DNA of 64,000 bases from Bacillota bacterium (GCA_030024085.1 JASEJE010000002.1:1-64000), one strand, 5' to 3'; counted from the first letter of the stretch, positions 8,509 to 17,145 are shown. Numbers and translations are program-made. Notes: generated by a model from the letters alone, not told the origin.

Positions 8509-9088
8509 GTGGGCGGTCGCTTCCGGGGCGCTTCCCGGAGAAACAGAGTCTGGCGATGCATACCTGGTCAGATCGTCAGCTGTGGGCACCCTGGTGGCGG
8601 TGGTGGACGGGCTCGGTCACGGCTGCGAGGCAGCCGCTGCCGCAAGGGCCGCCGTGAGAGCCCTGGAGGCTGCTACCATGCAGTCGGTCGCGGATGCGAT
8701 CAGGCACTGCCACTCGACGATCGCGAAAACGCGGGGGGCGGCCGTGAGCATCGTGTTCTTCGAGGCATCCGATTACACCCTGACGTGGCTTGGGGTTGGC
8801 AACGTCCAGGGCGTGCTGGTGTCGGGGCAGCGCGATGGAACCAGGCCGCGCGAGCACCTGTTCTTGCGCGGCGGTGTGGTTGGCTTCAGGCTACCGTCAT
8901 TGCGCCCATCGAAGCTTCCTGTCGTGCCAGGCGACACGCTGATCCTCGCCACCGACGGCATCGACGGCGACTTCGTGCGGGACTCACCGCTCGATGACCC
9001 GCCGGCGCGGATCGCCGAGAGGATACTTGCCCGGCACCGTAAGGTCACCGATGACGCGCTAGTACTGGTGGCGCGCCACGTTGGATGA
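8474..9088 (+). CDS. rsbX: RsbX-like PP2C phosphatase
   Basis: SpoIIE/PP2C-fold serine phosphatase expected to dephosphorylate RsbR/RsbS and reset the stressosome. The metal-binding motifs are present: SGDAYLV, VVDGLGHGCEAAAAA and LATDGIDGDF. About 204 residues, typical of the minimal RsbX type with no sensor domain. It overlaps rsbT and its own stop overlaps the next reading frame, so translation is coupled. Confidence 0.9.
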   Translation: MKTGLTGPPALEWAVASGALPGETESGDAYLVRSSAVGTLVAVVDGLGHGCEAAAAARAAVRALEAATMQSVADAIRHCHSTIAKTRGAAVSIVFFEASDYTLTWLGVGNVQGVLVSGQRDGTRPREHLFLRGGVVGFRLPSLRPSKLPVVPGDTLILATDGIDGDFVRDSPLDDPPARIAERILARHRKVTDDALVLVARHVG

Positions 9089-9102
9089 TGAGGAGGACGG
9101 AG

Positions 9103-10152
9103 ATGGCCGGCTCCTCCGATGAACTGGAACAGGCGTACCGATTGACCCTGCAGGATTACCTGGAAGGCGCAGGTGAGGCCGCGCTGAGCCGCGCTTACGA
9201 GATTGGCCGCAAGGCCATCGTGGACAAGGTGGCTCTATTGGATCTCGCGGCCATCCACCACCAGGTCCTGGTTGAGACCCTCGAAGGCGCGCGCTCCCGC
9301 CGCGACGTCGCGGGGGCGATCAGGCTTGCCGCCGACCTCTTCACGGAGTGCTTGTCCCCCTTCGAGATGACGCATCGGGGCTTTCAGGAGGCCAATGCCA
9401 CCCTGATGCGGGTCAACGAGGCGTTGGCTGCGGCCAACATGGAACTCGAGGCGTTCAGCTATTCGGTCTCGCACGACCTGCGTGCCCCGCTACGGAGCAT
9501 AAACGGGTTCAGCCAGGCGATCATGGAGGATTATGCGGACAGGCTCGATGACCAGGGCAAGGAGTACTTCAGCCGCATCATGGCGGCCTGTAACCGCATG
9601 TCCCAGCTCATCGACGGCCTGCTGGGCCTGGCACGAATCACGCGAAGCGAGATGCACCGCGTGGCGGTGAACCTGAGCGCCATGGCCTGGACGATCGCAT
9701 CCGACCTGAAGCAGGCGGAACCGGAACGCCATGTCGATTTCACCATCATGGACGACGTATACGCCTGGGGCGATGCCCGGCTCTTGCAAGTGGTCATGGA
9801 GAACCTCCTGGGCAACGCGTGGAAGTACACCGCCAGGCATGAACATGCTCGGATAGAGTTCGGGGCCACCGGAGATGACGGAGAGCGGGTGTACTTCGTA
9901 AGGGATGACGGAGCCGGGTTCGACATGGCCTATGTCGACAAGCTCTTCACCCCGTTCTCCCGTCTGCACGGATCTTCCGAGTTCGAGGGGATAGGTATCG
10001 GGCTTGCCACCGTCTCGCGTATCATTCATCGCCACAGCGGCACGATCTGGGCCGAGGGCGCGGTTGAAAAGGGGGCGACGTTCTACTTCACTCTTGGATC
10101 TGCAGGGGGGAGGTGCGACGATAGCGAAGACGATTCTGCTGGTGGAGGATAA
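9103..10152 (+). CDS. Histidine kinase with N-terminal RsbU-type (RsbT-binding) domain
   Basis: Residues 1-95 align by eye with the N-terminal domain of RsbU, the RsbT docking domain (EQAYRLTLQDYLEG, then GRKAIVDKVALLDLAAIHHQVLVETL). A short coiled linker (FQEANATLMRVNEALAAANMELEAF) leads to a HisKA domain with phospho-acceptor His124 in SYSVSHDLRAPLRS, then an ATPase domain (VVMENLLGNAWKYTA, DDGAGFDMAYVDKLFTPFSR, GIGIGLATVSRII). This suggests that RsbT released from the stressosome switches on a histidine kinase instead of an RsbU phosphatase. The HisKA/ATPase half resembles phytochrome-type kinases that pair with Rcp1-like regulators, matching the next gene. ATG 9103 is preferred over 9085 because AGGAGG lies just before it. 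Confidence 0.88.
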   Translation: MAGSSDELEQAYRLTLQDYLEGAGEAALSRAYEIGRKAIVDKVALLDLAAIHHQVLVETLEGARSRRDVAGAIRLAADLFTECLSPFEMTHRGFQEANATLMRVNEALAAANMELEAFSYSVSHDLRAPLRSINGFSQAIMEDYADRLDDQGKEYFSRIMAACNRMSQLIDGLLGLARITRSEMHRVAVNLSAMAWTIASDLKQAEPERHVDFTIMDDVYAWGDARLLQVVMENLLGNAWKYTARHEHARIEFGATGDDGERVYFVRDDGAGFDMAYVDKLFTPFSRLHGSSEFEGIGIGLATVSRIIHRHSGTIWAEGAVEKGATFYFTLGSAGGRCDDSEDDSAGGG

Positions 10153-10555
10153 CCCTGACGATGTGACGCTCACGCTGCGGGCGCTGAAGAAGAGCAACGT
10201 CCTGAACGAGGTGGTCGTGGCGCGGGATGGACAGGAGGCGCTGGATTACCTCGCGAGCGCGGGCGACCCCACGAGCCCCGACCCGCACCCAATGCCGCAG
10301 GTGGTGCTTCTCGACTTGAAACTGCCCAAGGTGGGCGGCCTCGAGGTGCTGCGGCGCATGAGGGCGGATGAGAAGACCAGGCTGGTGCCGGTGGTCATTC
10401 TCACGTCGTCCAACGAGGAGCGGGACGTCATCGAGGGGTATAGCCTTGGCGCCAACAGCTATGTCCGCAAGCCGGTGGATTTCACCCACTTCATGGAGGC
10501 CATCCGGCAGCTCGGCATGTACTGGCTGCTCCTGAACGAGCCACTACCCAGGTGA
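10121..10555 (+). CDS. Rcp1-like single-domain response regulator
   Basis: A receiver domain with nothing else: KTILLVEDNPDDVTLTLRAL, VVLLDLKLPKVGGLEVLRRM with the phospho-acceptor Asp, VVILTSSNEERD, and SYVRKPVDFTHFMEAI with the conserved Lys. This is the Rcp1 class that pairs with phytochrome-like kinases, so the kinase just upstream is the obvious partner. The start is odd. The receiver begins at ATA GCG AAG ACG, and the excellent site GGGGGGAGGT sits 6 bases before that ATA (10121), while no ATG or GTG is near. The only standard in-frame start is TTG 10094, without a ribosome site. It overlaps the kinase 3-prime end by about 30 bases. Confidence 0.85.
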   Translation: MAKTILLVEDNPDDVTLTLRALKKSNVLNEVVVARDGQEALDYLASAGDPTSPDPHPMPQVVLLDLKLPKVGGLEVLRRMRADEKTRLVPVVILTSSNEERDVIEGYSLGANSYVRKPVDFTHFMEAIRQLGMYWLLLNEPLPR

Positions 10556-10569
10556 TGGGGGGGATCCAG

Positions 10570-12456
10570 GTGGGCGACGCGTTGCGCGTTCTCGTCGTGG
10601 ACGACTCGGACGACGACACGATGCTCCTCCTCCGCGAGCTGCGGCGCGGCGGTTATGACCCAGTGCACGAGCGAGTCGACACAGCCGCGGCTCTGAATGC
10701 CGCCCTGGACAGGCAGGCATGGGACGTCATAATAGCCGACTACGTGATACCAGGGTTCGGCGGCATGGAGGCCCTGGAGATCGTAAGGAGGCGGCAGATC
10801 GATGCCCCGTTCATCATGATTTCGGGCAAGGTCGGCGAGGACGTTGCCGTGGAAGTCATGAAGGCGGGCGCCCATGACTACATAACAAAGGGCAACCTCT
10901 CGCGGTTTGTCCCAGCCATCCGCCGCGAGATCCGCGATGCTGCCGAACGGCGGCGCGCCAGGGAGGAGATCGAGCGCTGGCAGCAGGATTGGGAGGACAT
11001 ATTCCAGTCGATCTCGGACCCGGCGATGATCCTTGACCCCGACTTCCGGGTGCTGGCCGTCAACCGTGCAGGAGTGGCAGCGATAGGCAGGCGCAAGGAG
11101 GAGATCGTCGGCCGCTCCTGTTGCCTGGTCGTTCACGGGATGAGCGCTCCCCCTGAGCGGTGCCCGATGAGGCACCTGTTGGCATCTGGCCTCCACGCGA
11201 GGGTGGACATGGAAGTCGACCTCTTCGGCGGCGTGTCCCTGGTTTCCTGCACCCCCATGTTCAACCGCGAGGGCCGCCTTGTGAAGGTCATCTACATCGC
11301 CACCGATATCACTGAACTCAAGCGGATACAGGGGCAACTCGAGGAGAGCTTCGAAAGATCGCAGAAAAGCCTGTACAGCATGGTTGACACCATGACCCTG
11401 ATATGCGAGACGAAGGATCCGTACACGGCAGGTCATCAACGGGGCGTGAGCAGGCTTGCCTGCGCCATAGGGAAGGAGATGGGCCTTCCCGAGGATCGGG
11501 TGGAGGGGATCCGGGTGGGCGCCCTGCTTCATGATATCGGGAAGGTATTCATACCATCGGAGATCCTCAGCAAGCCGGGGCGGTTGACCGAGAGCGAGTT
11601 CAGCATAATGAGAACCCACGTCGAGGCCGGGCACAGGGTGCTGAGAGGGATAGACTCGCCGTGGCCGATCGCCGAGATCGCCCTTCAGCACCACGAGCGG
11701 ATGGATGGTTCAGGGTATCCCTCCGGCGTGTCTGGCGAGGAGATCTCGCTCGAGGCGAGGATCGTCGGCGTGGCTGATGTCGTCGACGCTATGGCCTCCC
11801 ACCGGCCATACCGGCCGGCCCTCGGCATCGACGAGGCGCGCCGGGAGATCCTGCGGCACCGGGGCACCTCCTTTGATGCCGATGTGGTGGATGCTTGCCT
11901 GAGGGTCCTCAGCCGCCAGGAATTCGACTCTGGCAGCCCGCAGAAGGAGGCATACCGGGAAGCCATCTTCGCCGTGACCGGAGGCCGTCTACGCCTTGTC
12001 GAGCTAAGCGGCATACGGGAGATGATCTCCGGTGGGGAGTCTCTCGCCTCGGGGGACGCGGTTGATGCAATGGGCATCCCGTGTGCGCGCCGGGCGGTTG
12101 CCACCAGCCTGGACCTGCTGCCTTTCTCCAGAAAACGCGCTGTTCTCCTGTGCCTGTCAGAGGCGCTGACGAACGCGGTCAAGCACGCGGGGCGCGGCAG
12201 GTGGGCCGTGAAGCGGGTGGGCGGCTGGCTGCAGGTGATCGTCGAGGATTCAGGACCAGGCATCAAGCTCTCGGAGTTACCCAGGGCGATTCTCATGCAG
12301 CACTACTCCACAAAGGAATCTCTTGGCAGCGGTTTCACCCTGATGCTCTACTACAGTGACCGCGTATACCTTGCCACAGGGCTGCACGGTACCAGCCTCA
12401 TCCTGGAGTTCGCCCTCGAGGGAGACACGGAAAAGAGGGAGAGGGTGTCATGTTGA
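10570..12456 (+). CDS. REC-PAS-HD-GYP-HATPase fusion regulator
   Basis: Multidomain output protein. Receiver (LRVLVVDDSDDDTMLLLREL, IIADYVIPGFGGMEAL) at about 1-120; PAS (about 145-260) with a Cys-rich loop (GRSCCLVVHG then PPERCPMRHLL); HD-GYP c-di-GMP phosphodiesterase (about 270-450) with ALLHDIGKVFIPSEIL and HHERMDGSGYP; and a C-terminal RsbW/RsbT-like ATPase (about 510-625) with LCLSEALTNAVKHAG and VEDSGPGIKLSEL. HD-GYP proteins rarely end in such an ATPase; with the STAS and PP2C genes next door, this end probably takes part in partner switching. GTG 10570 is chosen from the GGGGGG spacing; ATG 10555 is possible. The stop overlaps the following STAS gene by 7 bases. Confidence 0.88.
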   Translation: MGDALRVLVVDDSDDDTMLLLRELRRGGYDPVHERVDTAAALNAALDRQAWDVIIADYVIPGFGGMEALEIVRRRQIDAPFIMISGKVGEDVAVEVMKAGAHDYITKGNLSRFVPAIRREIRDAAERRRAREEIERWQQDWEDIFQSISDPAMILDPDFRVLAVNRAGVAAIGRRKEEIVGRSCCLVVHGMSAPPERCPMRHLLASGLHARVDMEVDLFGGVSLVSCTPMFNREGRLVKVIYIATDITELKRIQGQLEESFERSQKSLYSMVDTMTLICETKDPYTAGHQRGVSRLACAIGKEMGLPEDRVEGIRVGALLHDIGKVFIPSEILSKPGRLTESEFSIMRTHVEAGHRVLRGIDSPWPIAEIALQHHERMDGSGYPSGVSGEEISLEARIVGVADVVDAMASHRPYRPALGIDEARREILRHRGTSFDADVVDACLRVLSRQEFDSGSPQKEAYREAIFAVTGGRLRLVELSGIREMISGGESLASGDAVDAMGIPCARRAVATSLDLLPFSRKRAVLLCLSEALTNAVKHAGRGRWAVKRVGGWLQVIVEDSGPGIKLSELPRAILMQHYSTKESLGSGFTLMLYYSDRVYLATGLHGTSLILEFALEGDTEKRERVSC

Positions 12457-12767
12457 CCCTGCGCGTATCGTCGGCTGATGGCACCCGCCTGATCGCCATG
12501 GCTGGAGACCTGGACATGGAAGGCGCTACCGCGCTCGAGGAGGCTGCTCTCCCGGGTGCCGGGACGGGGCCGGGAACAGGGACCGAGACAGAGCTGGTGC
12601 TCGACTTTTCTCTGGTGGATTTCGTGGATTCCACAGGAATGTACTCGCTTGTGCGGATCCACAGGGCCTGGCGTGAGCGCGGGGGGCGCGTAACCATGAT
12701 CAACCTGTCTGACGAGATTTCAGAAGTATTCGAATTGGTAGGGCTGACGGGAGGGGGCTTTTCATAA
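12450..12767 (+). CDS. STAS-domain anti-anti-sigma-like protein (with Gly/Thr insert)
   Basis: Small STAS protein of the SpoIIAA/RsbV class. LRVSSADGTRLIAMAGDLDM, DFSLVDFVDSTGMYSLVRIH with the phosphorylatable Ser in VDSTG, and DEISEVFELVGLTGG are typical. It should be the phospho-substrate of the ATPase end of the upstream fusion or of another switch kinase, and be reset by the phosphatase at 12769. Between the first helix and the central strand there is a PGAGTGPGTGTETE low-complexity insert not normal for this fold. Confidence 0.88.
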   Translation: MLTLRVSSADGTRLIAMAGDLDMEGATALEEAALPGAGTGPGTGTETELVLDFSLVDFVDSTGMYSLVRIHRAWRERGGRVTMINLSDEISEVFELVGLTGGGFS

Positions 12768-12768
12768 G

Positions 12769-13557
12769 ATGGCGACGGCGGTAGGCTTCCAGTCTGATCT
12801 CAGCACGCTACAGGATCTTCAAGACCTCCTGACGCCGAAGTGCCTTCCTCAGCTCGAAGGGGCCGACATCGACGGGGCGAGCATCCCGGCCGGGGCCATC
12901 GGGGGCGATTACTTTGACGCGAGGGTTGCGCGGTCCGGCGCGCTTTTCATGTGCATGGCAGATGTGATGGGCAAGGGCCTCCGGGCTGCTCTTCTCAGCC
13001 TCAGCCTGCGCAGCGCGTTTCGCTCGGTATTGTGCTACGAGGAACGACACTGTGGTATCATGAACGTTCTAAACCAGGTTGTCGGGGAGGAGCTGCGCCG
13101 TGCAGGCGCGTTTGCCACCTTTTGCCTTCTCAGCTTCGAACCGGGGGCGAGGAGCCTGGCGTGCACCAACGCCGGTCACTGTCCGCCCCTGATCTACAGT
13201 AACGGACACGCCACATACTTTGGAGGTGCAGGGCAGGCTTTGGGGCTCTCCGAGAATTGCCCGGCACCGGTGGCCGAAACTGCCCGGCTGGCACCAGGGA
13301 ACGTTGTGGTGCTCTATACCGATGGTCTTGTGGAGGCCCGGAACCCTCCTGGAGAGAAGTTCGGAAAAGAGCGGCTGCAGCACGCGGTGGAGGAGTCCGT
13401 TGCCCTGCGGGCAACGGAGATCCGGGACGCCATACTGAGCCGGTTATTCTCATTTACCGACGGCCAGGAACAGCGGGATGACATCACCCTGGCGGTTCTT
13501 AAGATAAAGGTCAAGGAGGGCGGTGCCAGGCTTGGAGGTTCAGAGAGAGCAACTTGA
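12769..13557 (+). CDS. SpoIIE/RsbU-type PP2C serine phosphatase
   Basis: Catalytic PP2C domain with a short N-terminal helix. Motifs: GASIPAGAIGGDYFDA, CMADVMGKGLRAALLS, TNAGHCPPLIYS, VLYTDGLVEARNPPGEKFG and QRDDITLAVLKIK, so the metal-binding Asp residues are in place. It should dephosphorylate the neighbouring STAS proteins. There is no RsbU_N docking domain here, unlike classical RsbU; that domain has gone to the kinase at 9103. The end overlaps the next STAS gene by 35 bases. Confidence 0.92.
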   Translation: MATAVGFQSDLSTLQDLQDLLTPKCLPQLEGADIDGASIPAGAIGGDYFDARVARSGALFMCMADVMGKGLRAALLSLSLRSAFRSVLCYEERHCGIMNVLNQVVGEELRRAGAFATFCLLSFEPGARSLACTNAGHCPPLIYSNGHATYFGGAGQALGLSENCPAPVAETARLAPGNVVVLYTDGLVEARNPPGEKFGKERLQHAVEESVALRATEIRDAILSRLFSFTDGQEQRDDITLAVLKIKVKEGGARLGGSERAT

Positions 13558-13846
13558 CAGTAGGACGATCCTGCGAGTCTCGGGCGAGCTCGACTTCAGT
13601 AATGTCGACGACTTGCAGGAACAGATAGAGACCCAGCATACGAGGACGGTGGAAGTTGACCTCTCGGGTCTCGCCTTCATGGACTCCTCCGGGATGGGCA
13701 TGTTGCTCAACGTCGCGAGAAAGCTGGCATCCCGGGGGCAAGTGCTGAGTGTAACCAACATCCCCGTCGAGATCCGCGAAAGCATGGCGCTGGTCGGCTT
13801 CTTCCACATTCTGGGAGACCTCTTCCCTGAGAGCCGGGCGGAATGA
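13523..13846 (+). CDS. STAS-domain anti-sigma antagonist
   Basis: Second STAS protein of the operon, close to SpoIIAA/RsbV: ILRVSGELDFSNVDDLQEQ, VDLSGLAFMDSSGMGMLLNVA with the phospho-Ser in MDSSG, then VEIRESMALVGFFHILG. It starts at GTG 13523 after AAGGAGG, overlapping the phosphatase gene, and its stop overlaps the next ATG. Two STAS proteins beside one phosphatase suggest two partner-switch substrates or a relay. Confidence 0.92.
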   Translation: MPGLEVQREQLDSRTILRVSGELDFSNVDDLQEQIETQHTRTVEVDLSGLAFMDSSGMGMLLNVARKLASRGQVLSVTNIPVEIRESMALVGFFHILGDLFPESRAE

Positions 13847-15690
13847 AGATGGTGTCATCGATGTCGGATCCCTCTGCGATCGCTTCAGCAAATGATGGCG
13901 GTGAGGCGACAGGGCCTGTGGCCTGGGTGACGGGGGGTCAGGTATATGTGAGGCACGAACCAGGCGGTCCGTACCCTGTGCTCAAACCCGGCCCGGGCGT
14001 GGAGTTGTATGTCAACGGGCGCCGCTGTGGCGATCCTACTGTGGTCACGATCGCTGACTCCGTGGAAGTGCGTGGTGCAGACGAGACCGTCGCGGGGAAA
14101 TGGGAGCTAAAGGTGAGCGACGACGACATGGCAGCCGCTCTCAGGATAAGCCCGCGCACTGTCACGAGGCGCGCCATCCGCGACCTGCCACCGGCGCCCA
14201 TTCTAGAGCTTGCCGCCGAAGAGAGCAGGGAGTACCTGCCTCCTGCTTCCCTGAAGCAGATCCTGGAGACCATGCAGCAGCGTGGAATCGTGTTCGGTAT
14301 CGACGAAGTTGCATGCCGAGAAATAGCCCGGTGCGCTGACGAGAGGGAGCTGACTGTTGCTGGGGGTGTGCCGCCGGAGGCCGGCGTGGACGGCAGGGTG
14401 GAGATCCTGTTCTGGCCAGAGGCCAGAAGGCCGCTGAGCAAGACGAATGAACAGGATCGTGTCGATTTCCGCGAGCGGTTCCAGTTCACCTCAATAGAGC
14501 CTGGAACTGTGCTGGCCCGAAAGGTGCCGCCGACACCGGGGAAACCGGGACGAGACGTCTTTGGCAGGCTGGTCCCGCCCCCGCCAGCCAGAAGCATGGA
14601 GATCGTGGTGGGAAGGGGGGTCGTCCTGAGCGCCGGCGGCATGGAGGCGGTTGCCGTCCGCTCCGGTCGCCCTGTCGCGGGTCGGCAGGGTGAGGGTGTG
14701 TACCTGGCGGTTCGAGAGGTCCTTGCAGTCGATCATGATGTCGGCATAGAGTCAGGGAACATTGCTTTCCGGGGAGATGTCCACATCACGGGGAACGTCC
14801 TGGAAGGGATGACGGTCAGAGCGGGCGGTAACGTCATCATCCGTGGATATGTGGCCGGCGCCACCGTCCGCGCAGGTGGCGGGGTTCTCATCTCCGGCAA
14901 TGTCTTTTCCTCGGAAGTGACCGCCGGCGGCACGTCCTCCGCCGCCCGCGAGGTGGCTTCCGTGCTGCGCAACATACAGAGCCGGTTGGGTGATCTATTG
15001 GCCGCCATCGACCAGGTGCAGCTGCATCCGGCCTTTCGCCAGGCCGACCTCCGGGACGGCCCGGGGCCGCTGTTGCGCCTCCTCCTGGAACGGAAGTTCC
15101 GGGATCTTCCGTCTCTGGTGCGGGTGCTCGAGCAGGCTGTCAAGCTTTTGCCACCTGAAATGTGGGATGAGGATCTCTCGGGGCTCTGCCGCCAGTTGGA
15201 GACAGCGCTGGTCTTCTCTCCCATGACGGTGAAGGACGTGAACTCACTCAGGCTGCTGGCCGCAGCCGCCCAGGACATGGAGGCAGAGTTCGGGCCACAC
15301 GACGGCGGGGGCACCGACCTCGTGGTCGGGTACGCGCTCAATTCCACGCTGGCGAGCACCGGCGCGGTCAGAGTGGTGGGTAGCGGCTGTTACAACACGC
15401 GCATTCTGGCCGGGGCGGGAGTGGTCATTGTTGGCAGCTGCAGGGGCGGGGTGGTGGAGGCGGGCGGCGATGTCGTTGTCGGCGAGCTTGGATCTCAGGC
15501 CGGCGTGAAGACGTCGGTGAGGGTTCCACCCGGCTCAAAGGTCACGGCAAGACTGGTCTGGGAGCACGTGCAGGTTCAAGTGGGTCACCAGGCCCACCGC
15601 TTCGATCGGCAGGCAAGAAACGTGCGCCTGTCCCTCGACCGCGAAGGAAAGCTCCGGTCGAGCCGGGTTCGAAGGCTCGCGGCATGGTGA
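13843..15690 (+). CDS. FapA-family (DUF342) polymer/adhesion-associated protein
   Basis: Member of the flagellar assembly protein A / DUF342 family. Central motifs VRAGGNVIIRGYVAGATVRAG and GNIAFRGDVHITGNVLEGM form the right-handed beta-helix repeats of the family, followed by a coiled helical region (about 370-470) and a C-terminal second beta part (GSCRGGVVEAGGDVVVGELGSQAGVKT). The N-terminus (about 90-200) carries the FapA N-domain (WELKVSDDDMAAALRISP). The family is found near flagellar, chemotaxis and signalling genes; the exact molecular role is unsettled. Its place at the end of the stress/c-di-GMP operon suggests an output in surface behaviour or envelope modification. Confidence 0.88.
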   Translation: MKMVSSMSDPSAIASANDGGEATGPVAWVTGGQVYVRHEPGGPYPVLKPGPGVELYVNGRRCGDPTVVTIADSVEVRGADETVAGKWELKVSDDDMAAALRISPRTVTRRAIRDLPPAPILELAAEESREYLPPASLKQILETMQQRGIVFGIDEVACREIARCADERELTVAGGVPPEAGVDGRVEILFWPEARRPLSKTNEQDRVDFRERFQFTSIEPGTVLARKVPPTPGKPGRDVFGRLVPPPPARSMEIVVGRGVVLSAGGMEAVAVRSGRPVAGRQGEGVYLAVREVLAVDHDVGIESGNIAFRGDVHITGNVLEGMTVRAGGNVIIRGYVAGATVRAGGGVLISGNVFSSEVTAGGTSSAAREVASVLRNIQSRLGDLLAAIDQVQLHPAFRQADLRDGPGPLLRLLLERKFRDLPSLVRVLEQAVKLLPPEMWDEDLSGLCRQLETALVFSPMTVKDVNSLRLLAAAAQDMEAEFGPHDGGGTDLVVGYALNSTLASTGAVRVVGSGCYNTRILAGAGVVIVGSCRGGVVEAGGDVVVGELGSQAGVKTSVRVPPGSKVTARLVWEHVQVQVGHQAHRFDRQARNVRLSLDREGKLRSSRVRRLAAW

Positions 15691-15746
15691 CCGCAGGCCT
15701 CCTCAGGGCTGCGGCGGTATCCGGCCGAGCCTGCTGAGTCAGAAAT

Positions 15747-15782
15747 CAGCGCCCCCGTAGCGCTCGTGCTGCGGGGGCGCTG
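15747..15782. terminator. Terminator hairpin between convergent genes
   Basis: CAGCGCCCCCG at 15747-15757 pairs with CGGGGGCGCTG at 15772-15782, plus inner AGC/GCT pairs. It lies between the ends of the FapA gene and the minus-strand alcohol dehydrogenase. The T tracts on either side are weak. Confidence 0.75.
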
Positions 15783-15815
15783 AAACATCAGGGTGCCCGG
15801 CTTAACGGGCGGAAT

Positions 15816-17114
15816 CTACTTCATGTTCTTGATGAGGCCGAAGTCGCCGGTCTTGGCGGCGAGGAGGATGGGCCTCATGTACTCCTCGACGAGCGAGGCG
15901 TCAAGCGGCACGGGCATGTTCTTGAGCTTCATGTCGAGCTGCGGGTCCTTTGCCGCCTTCATCGCCCGCTCGATGTGCTCGTCGGTAAAGCCCGGGATCT
16001 CCGCGAGCGTGGCGGGGAAGCCCACTTTGCGGCTGAGGTGCACCATGCCTTCGGCGACCGCGAGGCCAAGCTCGCGCCCGGAGAGCCGGTCGAGGTTGGC
16101 GCCGATGTAGCCGTGGCGCCTGTAGATGTCGCCCACCACGCGGAGCTGTCTCTCCACGGCCGGGGCGAAGAACACCGTGTAGTACGGGTTCATCACCGCG
16201 CACGCCCGCCCGTGGCTCGTGATGTCCACCAGCGAGAAGCTGGTGAGGTGCGCCCCATTTGTGCCCCCCACCATGATCGCGTACCCACCGAGGTCGGTGG
16301 CAAGCCCCAACGCCTCCCGGCCTTCATCGCTCGTCGGGTCTGCCATGACTGTCTCCAGGTTCGCCACGGCAAGCTCTATCCCGACCTCCGCGAGCTCTTG
16401 TGCGAGGTCATACTTGTCCTCGGGGATGCCGTAGAACACCTCGAGGCAGTGGGCTATCCCATCGAAAGCGCCGTCGAGAGTCATTCCCTTCGGCATCGTC
16501 CTCGTGACCCGGTAGTCGAACACCGCTCGCTGCGGCACTATCGCCTCGTCAACGATGAGCTTCTTCTGCCCTGCCACGGGGTCAGTTACGTTGGAGTACT
16601 TGGTGAGGTGCGCCCCCGAGCTTGCGGCGCTCTCCACCGCCACCATCGGGAGGAGCCTCGCACCGGTCTTCGCGAGGGCCGCGGTCACCTGCCCGGTTCC
16701 GAAGTAGGGGTCTATCTCGGGCTCATACCGGCCCAGGCTCGCGAGGACGTTCGCGGCCTTCACGGCATCGATCGTGCTCCCGCCACCTACTGCGATGAGG
16801 CAATCGGGCTTGAATTGCAGGATGTACGTGGTGATGCGGTACACGTCCTCTCGCGGCGCGTTCGGCGCGGCGTCGGGGACGATCCGGTCGCCTGCGAGGG
16901 TCACCCCGCGCCTCTTGAGGGACTCTATGACCGGCTCCACCACAGACTTGAACCAATCGCCGTGGTTGGCTACCACCAGCGCGCTCTTGCCGAACTTGGA
17001 GGCGAACTCGCCCACCTTGTCGAGCACGCCGAGGCCGAAAGCGTAGCCATCGCCCTTGAACCCCTTCAGGAGTTCTCTTGCTCGTGCCTTCAGGTCACTG
17101 TTACGGGACATCAT
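15816..17114 (-). CDS. Iron-containing alcohol dehydrogenase
   Basis: Fe-ADH (group III) family, NAD(P)-dependent oxidoreductase acting on an alcohol or aldehyde in the cytoplasm. The nucleotide site is seen in LIAVGGGSTIDAVKAANVLA, and metal-ligand regions in DGAFDGIAHCLEVFYG and ITSHGRACAVMNPYYT. About 432 residues, slightly long for the family. ATG 17114 follows GGAGG; the longer ORF in the track reads into a mobile-element fragment. The substrate cannot be fixed. Upstream lies a degraded repeat element and a broken LacI gene that may once have regulated this region. Confidence 0.88.
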   Translation of the reverse strand: MMSRNSDLKARARELLKGFKGDGYAFGLGVLDKVGEFASKFGKSALVVANHGDWFKSVVEPVIESLKRRGVTLAGDRIVPDAAPNAPREDVYRITTYILQFKPDCLIAVGGGSTIDAVKAANVLASLGRYEPEIDPYFGTGQVTAALAKTGARLLPMVAVESAASSGAHLTKYSNVTDPVAGQKKLIVDEAIVPQRAVFDYRVTRTMPKGMTLDGAFDGIAHCLEVFYGIPEDKYDLAQELAEVGIELAVANLETVMADPTSDEGREALGLATDLGGYAIMVGGTNGAHLTSFSLVDITSHGRACAVMNPYYTVFFAPAVERQLRVVGDIYRRHGYIGANLDRLSGRELGLAVAEGMVHLSRKVGFPATLAEIPGFTDEHIERAMKAAKDPQLDMKLKNMPVPLDASLVEEYMRPILLAAKTGDFGLIKNMK

Positions 17115-17145
17115 GGCAGTTCCTCCGTTTCCGTCTTGCAGATAG

